DNA of 64,000 bases from Streptomyces sp. ALI-76-A (GTDB lineage Bacteria; Actinomycetota; Actinomycetes; Streptomycetales; Streptomycetaceae), in assembly GCF_030287445.1 (NCBI RefSeq), contig NZ_JASVWB010000002.1, positions 434,001-498,000 of the forward strand, given 5' to 3'. Under the pieces are notes generated by a model. It searched no databases and had not been told where the DNA came from. It saw only the letters and a list, made by a program, of their open reading frames with translations. How positions within the stretch are numbered: position 1 is the first letter of the stretch; each line of letters begins with the position of its first letter. The position numbers were made by a program, and so were the translations under genes. Positions 18,249 through 27,150 of this stretch are shown one piece after another.

Positions 18249-18276
18249 TTACCTTACAGGTCGACCCGTTTGGTAA
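18249..18276. promoter_or_regulatory. Probable TetR operator
   Basis: This is a palindrome of two 14-bp half sites that pair at 11 of 14 positions. It is centred on ggtcgacc with outer ends ttacc and ggtaa. It lies just upstream of the TetR start codon and is the size usual for TetR operators. Binding is inferred from position. Confidence 0.65.
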
Positions 18277-18731
18277 TCGAGCCGGTCGGCCCTGGTCGGC
18301 ATCGGAGCCTTCGCGGATCGTTGTCCTCGTCCTTCAAAGAGCTGTTCCGGCAGTCGCCTTCCGGCCGGACGAGCAGCCGGCCCGGACGGGGCGTTTCACA
18401 GGGTCGTGTCACAGACGCGGGGGGCGGGTGGCTGCGAACGGCGGGTGCTACTGCCCGGCGGCGAGCCGACCGGGGCCGAGCGGGAGAACACGGATGTCCC
18501 CTCCGAATCACCGAAGGAGCGGGATACGACGAGCGCGAGGAAGTGGGACGGATGGCCGGGGTGCGGACCGCAGCGTGGCCACGGACTCCTGTCGCTGCGG
18601 CTCACGTGCGCCGGGGGACAACAGCCGTGCGGGAGCCGGGCCCGCCGAGTGGCGGAGCGAGCGCCGGAACGGTCGCCGCGTCCCTGAGAGTCGTACGGGA
18701 CCGCGCTGATCTCCCAGGGACGAGCGGTACG
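18277..18731. other. Gap with no recognisable gene
   Basis: No frame here has convincing protein character on either strand. The region separates the TetR promoter from the 3' end of the hypothetical gene at 18732-19088. Confidence 0.35.
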
Positions 18732-19088
18732 TCACCCGACGGGTTCGATACTCAGTACGGCAGCGGCGTCGAGGAGCTCGACGACCTTCAGGCTCATCGC
18801 GCCGTTGATGGTCGCGGCCGGTCCCTCGCCGCAGCTGAGCCCGACGCCGCCACTGCCCTCCGAGGACACACCGCCGCCACCGGAACAGCCCGAAACGCTG
18901 GATCCCGACCCCGTCAGTGGCGCGGCCGTCTCGACCGCGTCGCCGGTGATCGCCCTCACCTTGATCGGCCCGAGACCGTACGCCTCCGGCACGGTCACGA
19001 CATCTCCGTGTTCGAGGGAACCGGCGCGCCCGGCGGACCCGGATCGGGCGTACACCCAGTCACGTGAGCGGGCAAAGGCCCATTTCAC
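18732..19088 (-). CDS. Hypothetical protein, glycine-rich
   Basis: This 118-residue frame has codon usage like real Streptomyces genes, with strong third-position GC on the minus strand, and an AGGGG six bases before ATG 19088. The N-terminal half looks like a folded domain (HGDVVTVPEAYGLGPIKVRA). The second half has a Ser/Gly-rich stretch with two cysteines (VSGCSGGGG and GLSCGEG) and then a helical end. I do not recognise it. It is divergent from the cobalt importer, with the cobalamin riboswitch between them. A link to cobalt is speculative. Confidence 0.45.
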   Translation of the reverse strand: MKWAFARSRDWVYARSGSAGRAGSLEHGDVVTVPEAYGLGPIKVRAITGDAVETAAPLTGSGSSVSGCSGGGGVSSEGSGGVGLSCGEGPAATINGAMSLKVVELLDAAAVLSIEPVG

Positions 19089-19135
19089 GCCCCTGAGGCG
19101 CGCTTGTCATCGGCCCTGGGCGGGCACTATTGTCA

Positions 19136-19300
19136 CCACGCCTTGGTGAACGGGAAATCCGGTGTGATGCCGGTGCGGCCCTCGCCACTGTGATCGGGAA
19201 GTCCGGCTCCAGCCCTCAACGGGCAGCCACTGGGTCCTTGTGACCCGGGAAGGCGGAGCACGGGCGGTGGTACCCGTCAGCCAGGAGACCGGCCAAGGCG
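19136..19300 (+). ncRNA. Cobalamin riboswitch
   Basis: The leader of the cobalt importer has the features of an AdoCbl riboswitch. It has an upstream GGTGAACGGGAAATCCGG-type element near 19145-19162, GTGATGCCGGTGCGGCCCTC and GCCACTGTGATCGGGAAGTC next, and a second GCCACTGGGTCC segment near 19226. The conserved B12 box, cagccaggagacc, is at 19278-19290. It ends about 40 bp before the cbiM start, placing it to repress translation or transcription of cbiMNQO when adenosylcobalamin is abundant. Family and action are established knowledge; folding here was judged by eye. Confidence 0.92.
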
Positions 19301-19341
19301 CGTCAACCATCCACGAGGTGCTGGAAAGGGTCTGTCAAGCC

Positions 19342-20049
19342 ATGCACATAGCCGAGGGCTTCCTGCCCCCCGCGCACGCCGTCGCCTGGGGCGTCGCGGC
19401 CGCGCCGTTCGTCGTCCACGGAGTCCGCTCCCTCACCCGTGAAGTCAGAGAACATCCCGAGAGCACCCTGCTGCTGGGCGCCTCCGGGGCCTTCACGTTC
19501 GTCCTGTCCGCCCTGAAGCTGCCCTCCGTGACCGGGAGTTGCTCACACCCCACCGGCACCGGACTGGGCGCCATCCTCTTCCGGCCACCGATCATGGCCG
19601 TGCTGGGCACCATCACCCTGCTCTTCCAGGCGCTGCTGCTCGCCCACGGCGGCCTGACCACACTGGGCGCCAACGTCTTCTCGATGGCGATCGTCGGTCC
19701 CTGGGCCGGATACGCGATCTACGGACTGCTGCGGCGGTGTGCGGCGCCGCTGATGGTGGCCGTCTTCTTCGGGGCGTTCGTCGCCGACCTGTCGACGTAC
19801 TGCGTGACCAGTGTGCAGCTGGCGCTCGCCTTTCCCGACCCCAGCAGCGGATTCGTGGGCGCGCTGGGCAAGTTCGGCTCCATCTTCGCCGTCACCCAGA
19901 TCCCGCTCGCGGTGAGCGAGGGCCTGCTCACGGTGCTCGTGATGCGGCTGCTGGTGCAGTCCAGCAAGGGCGAGCTGACCCGGCTGGGTGTCCTGGTGGC
20001 CGGCAAGCGTGCCAGGACCACGACGACCGAGACCGAGGCGGTGGCCTGA
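19342..20049 (+). CDS. cbiM: Cobalt ECF transporter, substrate-binding membrane subunit CbiM
   Basis: This 235-residue S-component of the group I ECF cobalt importer begins with the invariant [10 protein letters not shown], whose N-terminal Met-His-Ile/Met supplies the Co(II) site after start-codon processing. About six membrane helices follow, with the conserved [15 protein letters not shown] loop and the [14 protein letters not shown] segment. ATG 19342 is required by that motif, although an in-frame extension reaches back into the riboswitch. It is the first gene of a four-gene operon controlled by the cobalamin riboswitch, so it imports Co2+ for B12 synthesis. Confidence 0.97.
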   Translation: MHIAEGFLPPAHAVAWGVAAAPFVVHGVRSLTREVREHPESTLLLGASGAFTFVLSALKLPSVTGSCSHPTGTGLGAILFRPPIMAVLGTITLLFQALLLAHGGLTTLGANVFSMAIVGPWAGYAIYGLLRRCAAPLMVAVFFGAFVADLSTYCVTSVQLALAFPDPSSGFVGALGKFGSIFAVTQIPLAVSEGLLTVLVMRLLVQSSKGELTRLGVLVAGKRARTTTTETEAVA

Positions 20050-20420
20050 TGAGCAGGAACGCGAAGATCAACGCCCTGCTGCTGTTCGTCGTGGCCGCGC
20101 TCGCCGTGCTGCCGCTCGTCCTCGGCCTCGGCGACCACAAGGAAGAGCCGTTCGCCGGCGCCGACGCCGAGGCGGAGACCGCGATCACCGAGATCGACCC
20201 GGACTACGAGCCCTGGTTCTCCCCCCTGTACGAGCCGCCGTCCGGTGAGATCGAGTCGGCCCTGTTCGCCCTCCAGGCCGCCCTGGGCGCCGGCGTCCTC
20301 GCCTACTACTTCGGTGTGCGCCGGGGGCGGCGCCAGGGCGAACTGCGGGCACGGGAACAGGGCGCCGCCGCCGGCGCGCCCGGTGATGCCGCCGGAGAGC
20401 CCGCCCTCGACGGGTCCTGA
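20049..20420 (+). CDS. cbiN: Cobalt ECF transporter small subunit CbiN
   Basis: This 123-residue protein has two membrane helices (LLLFVVAALAVLPLVLGL near residues 10-27 and ALFALQAALGAGVLAYYFG near 70-88) joined by the acidic extracytoplasmic loop EIDPDYEPWFSPLYEPPSGE, the CbiN hallmark. It helps CbiM load cobalt. Its start overlaps the cbiM stop by one base (TGATG). The C-terminal charged tail is a little longer than usual. Confidence 0.95.
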   Translation: MSRNAKINALLLFVVAALAVLPLVLGLGDHKEEPFAGADAEAETAITEIDPDYEPWFSPLYEPPSGEIESALFALQAALGAGVLAYYFGVRRGRRQGELRAREQGAAAGAPGDAAGEPALDGS

Positions 20421-20426
20421 TCACTC

Positions 20427-21176
20427 GTGCTGCCGATCGACGCGGCGGCGCACAGCAGTCGCTGGCGCCGCCGCCATCCCGTGGACAAGGCCGTGCTCGG
20501 ACTCGGGCTCACCGTGCTCGCGATCTCGCTGCCGCCCTGGCCCGGCGCCGCACTCGTCCTCCTCGTCGCCCTCGCCGTACTGCTGGGCCCGGCGGGCGTG
20601 CCCGGCCGCAGACTGTGGCGTGCCTACCGGGTACCGCTGGGCTTCTGCGTGACCGGCGCGGCACCCCTGCTCGTCCAGGTCGGCGGGCCGCAGGGTTTCG
20701 TGTCCCTGGCCGGCGACGGTCCGCTGCGGGCCGGGGAGCTGCTGCTGCGCACCTCGGCCGCCTCCCTGGGCGTGCTGCTGTTCGCCTTCACCACGCCGAT
20801 GTCCGACCTGCTGCCGCGCCTGGTGCGGGCCGGGGTGCCCGCACCGGTCGTGGACGTGGCCCTGGTGACGTACCGCATGAGCTTCCTGCTCCTGGACTCC
20901 GTGCGGCGCATCCGGGACGCCCAGGCCGCCCGGCTCGGGCAGACCACCCGGGCCGCCACCTGGCGCTCCCTGGCCGGGCTCGGGGCCACCGCCTTCGTCC
21001 GCGCCTTCGACCACGCCACGCGACTCCAGGCCGGGCTCGCGGGGCGCGGCTACGACGGCACGCTGCGCGTCCTCGTGCCCGAGGCCCGCGTCTCCGTCCG
21101 CTTCACGGCCGCGAGCTGCGCGCTCCTCGCAGCGGTGGCCGCCCTCACCCTCGTACTGGAAAGGGCGTTGCCATGA
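20427..21176 (+). CDS. cbiQ: Cobalt ECF transporter transmembrane subunit CbiQ
   Basis: This 249-residue T-component links the ATPase to CbiMN. It starts at GTG 20427, six bases after cbiN. It has hydrophobic segments throughout and the two cytoplasmic coupling helices of the family (DSVRRIRDAQAARLG near 155 and ATRLQAGLAGRGYDG near 200, with the conserved Ala-Arg-Gly style motifs). The N-terminal DAAAHSSRWRRRHPVDKAVL is the usual CbiQ opening. Confidence 0.94.
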   Translation: MLPIDAAAHSSRWRRRHPVDKAVLGLGLTVLAISLPPWPGAALVLLVALAVLLGPAGVPGRRLWRAYRVPLGFCVTGAAPLLVQVGGPQGFVSLAGDGPLRAGELLLRTSAASLGVLLFAFTTPMSDLLPRLVRAGVPAPVVDVALVTYRMSFLLLDSVRRIRDAQAARLGQTTRAATWRSLAGLGATAFVRAFDHATRLQAGLAGRGYDGTLRVLVPEARVSVRFTAASCALLAAVAALTLVLERALP

Positions 21177-22039
21177 GCGAGCCCACCGCCCTGGTCGCCC
21201 TGCGGGGCGCGTCCTACGCCTACGAGGACGGCCCCGCCGTGCTCAGCGGCCTCGACTTCGACGTGTGCGAGGGGCGCGCGCTCGCGTTGCTGGGCCGCAA
21301 CGGCAGCGGAAAGACCACGCTGATGCGGCTGCTCAGCGGCGGACTCCGGCCCGGTGGCGGCCGGTTGACCGTCGAGGGGAAGGCGGTGACGTACGACCGC
21401 AAGGGGCTGACCCGGCTTCGGACAACCGTCCAGCTGGTCGTCCAGGACCCCGACGACCAGCTCTTCGCCGCGTCCGTCTCCCAGGACGTCTCCTTCGGGC
21501 CGCTGAACCTCGGCCTGCCCGACACCGAGGTACGGGCGCGGGTCGACGAAGCGCTCGCCGCCCTGGACATCACCGCACTGGCCGACCGGCCCACGCACCT
21601 GCTGTCGTACGGGCAGCGCAAGCGGACCGCGATCGCGGGGGCGGTCGCGATGCGACCTCGCGTGCTGATCCTCGACGAGCCGACCGCGGGACTCGACCCG
21701 GACGGCCAAGAGCGGCTGCTCGCCACCCTCGACGGGCTCCGCGCGCGCGGCACCACCGTGGTCATGGCCACCCACGACGTCGATCTCGCCCTGCGCTGGG
21801 CCGACGACGCCGCGCTCCTCACCCCTTCCGGAGTACGCACAGGACCCGCGCCCGCGATGCTGGCCCGCACCGATCTCCTCCACCAGGCGGGGCTGCGGCT
21901 GCCGTGGGGCGTCGCGGTGGCCCGACTGCTGCGCGCGCAGGGCCTGTTGGCCGACACCGCCGACGGCCCGCGCACCCCTGGGGAGATGGCGTCCTTCGCT
22001 TCGCCGCAGCCCACCGACCCGCGACCCGCCGATGGCTGA
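21173..22039 (+). CDS. cbiO: Cobalt ECF transporter ATPase CbiO
   Basis: This 288-residue ABC ATPase powers the importer. Walker A is GRNGSGKTT (about residues 39-47), the Q-loop region is VVQDPDDQLFAASV, the signature is LLSYGQRKRTAIAGAV, Walker B is VLILDEPTAGLDPDG and the switch histidine is in MATHDVDLAL. ATG 21173 overlaps the cbiQ stop (ATGA). The C-terminal 60 residues beyond the ATPase core are poorly conserved. With CbiM, CbiN and CbiQ this is a complete ECF cobalt system. Confidence 0.96.
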   Translation: MSEPTALVALRGASYAYEDGPAVLSGLDFDVCEGRALALLGRNGSGKTTLMRLLSGGLRPGGGRLTVEGKAVTYDRKGLTRLRTTVQLVVQDPDDQLFAASVSQDVSFGPLNLGLPDTEVRARVDEALAALDITALADRPTHLLSYGQRKRTAIAGAVAMRPRVLILDEPTAGLDPDGQERLLATLDGLRARGTTVVMATHDVDLALRWADDAALLTPSGVRTGPAPAMLARTDLLHQAGLRLPWGVAVARLLRAQGLLADTADGPRTPGEMASFASPQPTDPRPADG

Positions 22040-22414
22040 CGCACCCGGGCCGGCCCGTCCGACGTCCGACGGACAGAAGCCGGCCGCCAGCGAGGACCTC
22101 GCCCGGCTCCGGGTGTGCGGTGCAGGCCGGTGCGGGCCGGCGGGCATCGGCTCCGGATCCGGGTCCTGACGGCCACGTTCACCGTCTGCTGCGGACACCG
22201 GACGGCGTCGACGCGGCACTCAGCGGGATGGACGCGTCCACGACCGCGCGGGCGATGGCCGTCCGGTGTGCGCGGCGTCCGACGGCTGGTGGAGCAGGGC
22301 GGGCGGCCCGGGGGCCCACGGCGGCCGGGCGCGGACGGCACACGGTGAGACCCGGCCCGGCTCCTCCCCGAACGGTCTTCACCCGCCGTCACGGCATCGT
22401 CCGGAGCGCCCGTG
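22040..22414. other. Gap with no recognisable gene
   Basis: Only arginine/proline-rich chance frames are present. Because it is bounded on the right by gene scars, it may be degraded DNA. Confidence 0.35.
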
Positions 22415-22711
22415 TCACACGCCGGGCGCGGCCGCCTCGACCGCTCGCCGGGTGTCCTCGGTGATGAGATCCAGGTTGAGGGCGGCTGCCGCCCTGAGCC
22501 CGGCGGCGGCCGAGCCGATGACGGTCTCCGTGAGGCTCGTCACGTTGCCCGCCGCGTACACACCCGCCGTACTCGTCGCTCCCTGCGCGGTCGTCACCAC
22601 GTGACGGCCCGCGACCTGACCGAGGAGCCGCAGTTCCGCGGTCTCGATGTCCAGGCCGGCCAGCCCCTCCAGCCGGGCGGTGAAGAGCGGGGCGACCACC
22701 AGGTTGCTCAC
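22415..22711 (-). pseudogene. C-terminal scar of a thioredoxin-reductase-like FAD/NAD(P) oxidoreductase
   Basis: About 95 codons match the end of small two-dinucleotide-domain oxidoreductases. The second FAD motif GVYAAGNVTSLTETVIGSAA is followed by a C-terminal helix (GLRAAAALNLDLITEDTRRA) and TGA at 22415. The N-terminal FAD domain, NADPH domain and CxxC region are missing. To the right it joins a remnant of an unrelated esterase on the other strand. Confidence 0.75.
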
Positions 22712-22719
22712 CTGCGGCC

Positions 22720-22859
22720 GCCGACCACTGCGGGCGGCCGTCGTGTCGGTCGAGTACCGCCTGGCCCCGGAACACCCCTACCCCGCGGCGCTCGACGCCG
22801 ACTACCTCGACCGTCTTGCCGCGCTCACCCGGCGGCTGATCGACGACGTGACCGTCTGA
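22720..22859 (+). pseudogene. Internally deleted remnant of an HSL-family esterase
   Basis: The frame contains VVSVEYRLAPEHPYPAALDA, diagnostic of the hormone-sensitive-lipase group of alpha/beta hydrolases. It is followed almost directly by a C-terminal-like helix (LAALTRRLIDDVTV) and a stop. The region that should lie between them, with the GDSAGG nucleophile and the Asp and His of the triad, is gone, as is the start. It is not functional. Confidence 0.7.
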
Positions 22860-22928
22860 CACACGGTACGAGCCCTCTCCCCCTGCCCACCTCCTGACGA
22901 ACCGTCATCGCACACCAGGAGCACCTTC

Positions 22929-23384
22929 ATGGCACACACCTTCACCAGCGCCGTCGTCCCCGCCGGCGCGGACGCCGTCTGGCGGGCCGTCCGTCCCTTC
23001 GACGCCGTGGACGCCTGGCACCCGGCCATCGAGTCCAGCGTCCTCAAGGAGGGCGGACCGGCCACGGTCGGCTCCCTGCGACAGCTGCGGTTCGCGGACG
23101 GCATCACCGTGGTGACCGAGCGTCTGACCGCTCTGGACGACACCGCCCGCACCTTCACCTACGAACTCGTCGAGCACCCCTTCCCGGTGCGCCGCAGCGT
23201 CTCGACCCTGCGCGTGACTCCCGTCACCGACACCGGCGAGGAGTTCGTCGAGTGGTGGGCCGACTCCGTGGAGGACTCGGTGGACTCCGCCGGCGCCCAG
23301 GCTCTGGTCCGGGAGCTGTACGGCAGCGGTCTGTCCGCCCTCCAGCAGCGGTTCGCCTCGGTACGGGACACCGTCGTCGACTGA
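22929..23384 (+). CDS. SRPBCC-fold (START-like) protein
   Basis: This 151-residue protein has the polyketide-cyclase/MxaD-like SRPBCC pattern: an N-terminal strand SAVVPAGADAVWRAVRPFDA with the helix that follows, a central run of strands, and the C-terminal long helix (AGAQALVRELYGSGLSALQQ). This fold binds hydrophobic ligands in a deep cavity. The W-H-P-x-I-E-S segment near residue 37 is typical of the MxaD subgroup. Start ATG 22929 follows CAGGAGCACCTTC. Function and ligand are unknown. It is alone between scars and the ABC exporter. Confidence 0.8.
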   Translation: MAHTFTSAVVPAGADAVWRAVRPFDAVDAWHPAIESSVLKEGGPATVGSLRQLRFADGITVVTERLTALDDTARTFTYELVEHPFPVRRSVSTLRVTPVTDTGEEFVEWWADSVEDSVDSAGAQALVRELYGSGLSALQQRFASVRDTVVD

Positions 23385-23549
23385 CCCGGTCCGCGCGCGC
23401 ACCCCTCCGCTGGCGGGACGCGCGTCGCCCGCGTGCGCTGCCCGGCCCGCCGGTGAGCGCGTCCGCGAGCTCTCTCCGGGGCGCCCCTCATCGCTCCCCC
23501 GTCCCTTCACCCTCCTCGTCCCTCCTCCGTCCTCGTCGTTCCCTCGTCG

Positions 23550-26114
23550 TCATTCCTTCGTCCCGATGGCGTCCACCGGACGCCCCCGGAGCATCAGCCG
23601 GGTGGGCAGCATCGCCCCGGCCACCGCCAGCAACGCCGTCGATCCGACGATCGTGAGCCAGCCCAGGACCGGCACCGTCGGTATCACCTCACCGGTCAGT
23701 GCCAGGGCGACCAGTGCCAAGGGCGGCACCGACAGCAGCGTTCCGAGGACTCCTCCGACGGCCGCCACGGTGAAGCTCTCCCACCGCACCATCCCCAGCA
23801 CCTGCGACCGGCTGCTGCCGGTCAGTCTCAGCAGCGCGAACTCCCGGCGGCGGGTGGCGGTGTTCATCGCCTGCGTGTTGACGACGGTGAGAGCGGTGTA
23901 GGCGATGACGACGCCGACCACCACGTAGTTCACCCACGCGGTCGCCCGCTGTTCCGCCACCTGGGCGTCGACCGCCACGGCTCCGCTCAGGGCGGTGCCC
24001 GGGTAGTCGCGTGCCAGGGCGGAAAGCCCGGGTGCGGTGCCGGCCGCCGAGCGGATCAGCACCGACTGGTCGACACCGGCGGTGGTGTGGGACAGGAGCA
24101 GGTCGTGGTCGAAGGTGAGGTCGGCGAAGCCGAGCCCCCGGCCGTACACGGCGATCACCTCGCCGGTGAAGGGCACGCCGTCCCCGAAGTACAGACGCGC
24201 CCGGTCTCCGACGCCGAGCCCCAGCCACGAGGCCGCCGTCGTGCTGAGGGCGACGGTGTCCGGAGCCAGGGCGGACAGGTCCCCCTCGCCGGCGTCCAGG
24301 TCGACGGTGGCGGACAGGGCGGACGGTTCCAGGCCCTGCGCGGTCAGGGAGACGGCCTCCTCCGTGCCGAGCAGCGAGCCCACGCCGACCGCCTTGGAGC
24401 GGACCACACCGGTGGCAGCCCTCACCCCGGGCAGTTCGGCGGCCCGCTCAGCGAGGTCCGGGGACACACCGGCGGGGGCGGTCAACACCTGGTCGGCCAC
24501 CGTGCCGGAACGGATCTCGTCGGCGGCCTGGCTCAGCTGGGTCGTCTGGGTGAAGACGACCGTCGCGGCGAAGGACACCGCCAGAAGGAGCGGGGTGACG
24601 GCGGCCGCGGTCCGGGCGGCACGGGCGTGGGAATGGGCCGCCGCGAGCCAGCCGGTGACGCCGGTCCGGACGAGCAGCGGAGCCAGCAGGGCCGTGGCGG
24701 CGCGGGTGATCAGCGGGCCGAGGACCGCGGCGGCGATGACGAGCAGCAGGACGAGCGAGTTCGCCAGTCCGACCAGGGTCATGAAGTCGGTGCGGTAACC
24801 GAACCCCAGGCCCAGCACGGACACGGCCAGGGCGAGCAGGAGACCGCCGGTCACCAGACGCCCTCGGCCGAGGCGCGCGGGCTCGGCCGACGCCTCGCGC
24901 AGCGCCTCCGTGGGACGGACGCGGGCCGCCGCCCGGGCCGCGACGAAGGCCGCGGTCACCGCGGTCAGGACGGTGGCGCCCACGGCGGCGAGGAACGGGA
25001 GCGGGCCGATGACCGGCCAAAAGTCCGGCGGCACCAGGCCGCGTCCGGCGAACTGCCCGCTCAGCCAGTACACGACACCGACACCGAGGGGACAGCCGAG
25101 CACTCCGGCCACCAGGCCGGCCGTCGCGGACTCCGCCGTGATCATCCGGCGCAGCTGCCCCGGAGTGGCGCCGACAGCGCGCAGCAGGGCCATCTCGCGG
25201 CGACGGTGGCGGACGGCGAGGGACGTGGTGGCGCACAGCACGAACACGGCCACGAGCAGGACGTTGCCGCCGACCGCGGTGACGAGTTCCACCAGGTTGG
25301 CCGCGCCGACCGCGATGTCGGTGAACTCCGCCTCGCCACGTCCGTCGCCCGTGTACACGGCCGCGTGATGCCCGGCCAGCACCCGTTCGACACCGGCCGT
25401 CACCTCTGCGGAGGGGACACCGGGCGCGGTGAACACGCCGAAGGCGTCGACGGACGCATCGAACCGGGGAACCAGCCGCTTCATCGCGGCCGCGGAGGCG
25501 AACAGCACCGACTGCCGGGGAGTGCGACCGTCGTCGAGGGACACCAGCCCGGCCACCTCGAAGGTGAGCGGGGTGGACGCTGCCATGAGCCGTACGTCGT
25601 CACCGGTGCGGAGCCCGGCCCGGGCCGCGAGATCGGTGTCCAGGACGACCTGGCGGGAGCCCTGGGGGCCGTGTCCCTCGGCGAGGCGGAAGCCGCCCAG
25701 GACGCGGCTCCTCCAGGTGTGTGCCTGCGGTACGGCTCCGTTGGCGCCGGTCACGACCCGGTCCCCGTCCAGCAGACGGACGGTGGCGCCGCGGTCGGGC
25801 ACCACGGAGGCGACACCGTCCACCGCGGCGAGGTCCAGGGCCAGGGAGGCGTCGAGCCGCGGTCGTTCCGGCAGCGGCCGGGAGCTGCGGTAGGCGGTTC
25901 CGTCCGCGGATCTCACGTCGAGGTCGACGGACTGCCGGCCGGCGACGACAACCGGCGCCTTCTCGTACCGCTCGGGCGGCAGGGCCGAACGCAGCCCGGA
26001 TTCCAGGAGTACGCCGCAGGCGCTGATCACCGCCGCGCCCAGCAGGAGGGCGACGAACGTCGCGGCGAAGGCTCCGCTGCGGACGCGTAGCGTGGCGAGG
26101 GCGATGCGCAGCAT
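23550..26114 (-). CDS. FtsX-type ABC transporter permease (MacB/LolE-like)
   Basis: This 854-residue permease starts at ATG 26114, overlapping the ATPase stop (TGATG). It has an N-terminal membrane segment (ATFVALLLGAAVISACGVLL), a large extracytoplasmic MacB-like domain, then an FtsX domain with helices around residues 250-400. This arrangement is repeated in the second half, with the last FtsX domain ending near 840. The motif RRREMALLRAVGATPGQLRR, and its second copy RRREFALLRLTGSSRSQV, are the coupling helices to the ATPase. It lies in an operon with the ATPase and is divergent from a histidine kinase, a common layout for exporters of antimicrobial peptides or lipids. Confidence 0.92.
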   Translation of the reverse strand: MLRIALATLRVRSGAFAATFVALLLGAAVISACGVLLESGLRSALPPERYEKAPVVVAGRQSVDLDVRSADGTAYRSSRPLPERPRLDASLALDLAAVDGVASVVPDRGATVRLLDGDRVVTGANGAVPQAHTWRSRVLGGFRLAEGHGPQGSRQVVLDTDLAARAGLRTGDDVRLMAASTPLTFEVAGLVSLDDGRTPRQSVLFASAAAMKRLVPRFDASVDAFGVFTAPGVPSAEVTAGVERVLAGHHAAVYTGDGRGEAEFTDIAVGAANLVELVTAVGGNVLLVAVFVLCATTSLAVRHRRREMALLRAVGATPGQLRRMITAESATAGLVAGVLGCPLGVGVVYWLSGQFAGRGLVPPDFWPVIGPLPFLAAVGATVLTAVTAAFVAARAAARVRPTEALREASAEPARLGRGRLVTGGLLLALAVSVLGLGFGYRTDFMTLVGLANSLVLLLVIAAAVLGPLITRAATALLAPLLVRTGVTGWLAAAHSHARAARTAAAVTPLLLAVSFAATVVFTQTTQLSQAADEIRSGTVADQVLTAPAGVSPDLAERAAELPGVRAATGVVRSKAVGVGSLLGTEEAVSLTAQGLEPSALSATVDLDAGEGDLSALAPDTVALSTTAASWLGLGVGDRARLYFGDGVPFTGEVIAVYGRGLGFADLTFDHDLLLSHTTAGVDQSVLIRSAAGTAPGLSALARDYPGTALSGAVAVDAQVAEQRATAWVNYVVVGVVIAYTALTVVNTQAMNTATRRREFALLRLTGSSRSQVLGMVRWESFTVAAVGGVLGTLLSVPPLALVALALTGEVIPTVPVLGWLTIVGSTALLAVAGAMLPTRLMLRGRPVDAIGTKE

Positions 26115-26902
26115 CAGCTGCTCCTCCGCAGCTCGGTCATGACGCTCTTGACCCGCGCGGCGGAGGGCGCCTCCAAGCGGCGCGCCACGCGTCCCGCGGC
26201 CAGGAAGACGACCAGGTCCGTACGTTGAGCGGCGGCCGGGTCGTGCGTGACCATCACCACGGTCTGGTGCAGGTCGGTCACCGCCTGCCGGAGCAGGGCG
26301 AGGACGTCCTCGGCCGTGTCCGGGTCGAGAGCGCCGGTCGGCTCGTCCGCGAAGATCACTTCGGGGCGAGTGATGAGGGCGCGCGCGATGGCGACACGCT
26401 GCTGCTGCCCACCGGAGAGTTGTGAGGGACGACGGCCGAGCAGCCCGGTGAGACCCACCGCGGCCGTGACGCTGCGGACCGAGTCGTGGTCCGCTCCCGC
26501 TCCTGCCAGCCGCAGCGGCAGGGTGATGTTCTGCTCCACGGTGAGCGAAGGCAGCAGGTTGAACGCCTGGAAGACGAACCCGATCCGGGTCCGGCGGAAC
26601 CGGGTGAGCTGCGTCTCGCTCAGCTCGCCGAGGTCCTGTCCGCCCAGCTGGACGGTTCCGCAGGACGGCCGGTCGAGCCCGGCGGCACAGTGCAGGAAGG
26701 TGCTCTTCCCCGAGCCGGAGGGGCCCATGACGGCGGTGAAGCTGCCGGCGGCGACTTCGGTGCTGACATCGTCGAGTGCGAGGACCGCGGAAGGACCGCG
26801 ACCGTACTCCTTGGTGACCTGGGTCAGCCGTACGGCGCTCCGCGACGGATCGATGCCGATGGGGTCGCCGGGGAACGGTTTGCGGCTGCGTGCTCCGAGC
26901 AT
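26114..26902 (-). CDS. ABC transporter ATPase of the MacB/LolD type
   Basis: This 262-residue ATPase has Walker [24 protein letters not shown] (Q-loop, typical of LolD/MacB), signature [15 protein letters not shown], Walker [13 protein letters not shown] and switch histidine VTHD. The reading frame continues upstream to 27121, but ATG 26902, with GAGG seven bases before it, starts about 30 residues before the conserved [10 protein letters not shown]. The gene is coupled to the FtsX permease. Its promoter faces that of the two-component genes, which suggests the TCS controls this exporter. Confidence 0.93.
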   Translation of the reverse strand: MLGARSRKPFPGDPIGIDPSRSAVRLTQVTKEYGRGPSAVLALDDVSTEVAAGSFTAVMGPSGSGKSTFLHCAAGLDRPSCGTVQLGGQDLGELSETQLTRFRRTRIGFVFQAFNLLPSLTVEQNITLPLRLAGAGADHDSVRSVTAAVGLTGLLGRRPSQLSGGQQQRVAIARALITRPEVIFADEPTGALDPDTAEDVLALLRQAVTDLHQTVVMVTHDPAAAQRTDLVVFLAAGRVARRLEAPSAARVKSVMTELRRSS

Positions 26903-27150
26903 GGTCGGACCTCGAGATTCGGTGGCCGGTGGTGGGTTCTTCCAGTCCACCGGCCTCCACCGCCCGGAACCTCCGTCGGCACGTCGAATCGCGCGCTCCG
27001 CCCGGCGGGTGAGAACCAAGCCGGCTTCCCCCGTCCGGACGAGGGCGGGCGGCGTCCTCGGACGCCGTGGACGGTGCCTCTCCTCCTCAAGGAGGGGGCC
27101 GGGAGGAGGAAGAACGGCCACCTGGTTCAGACCTGGGAGGGGCGGGGGAC

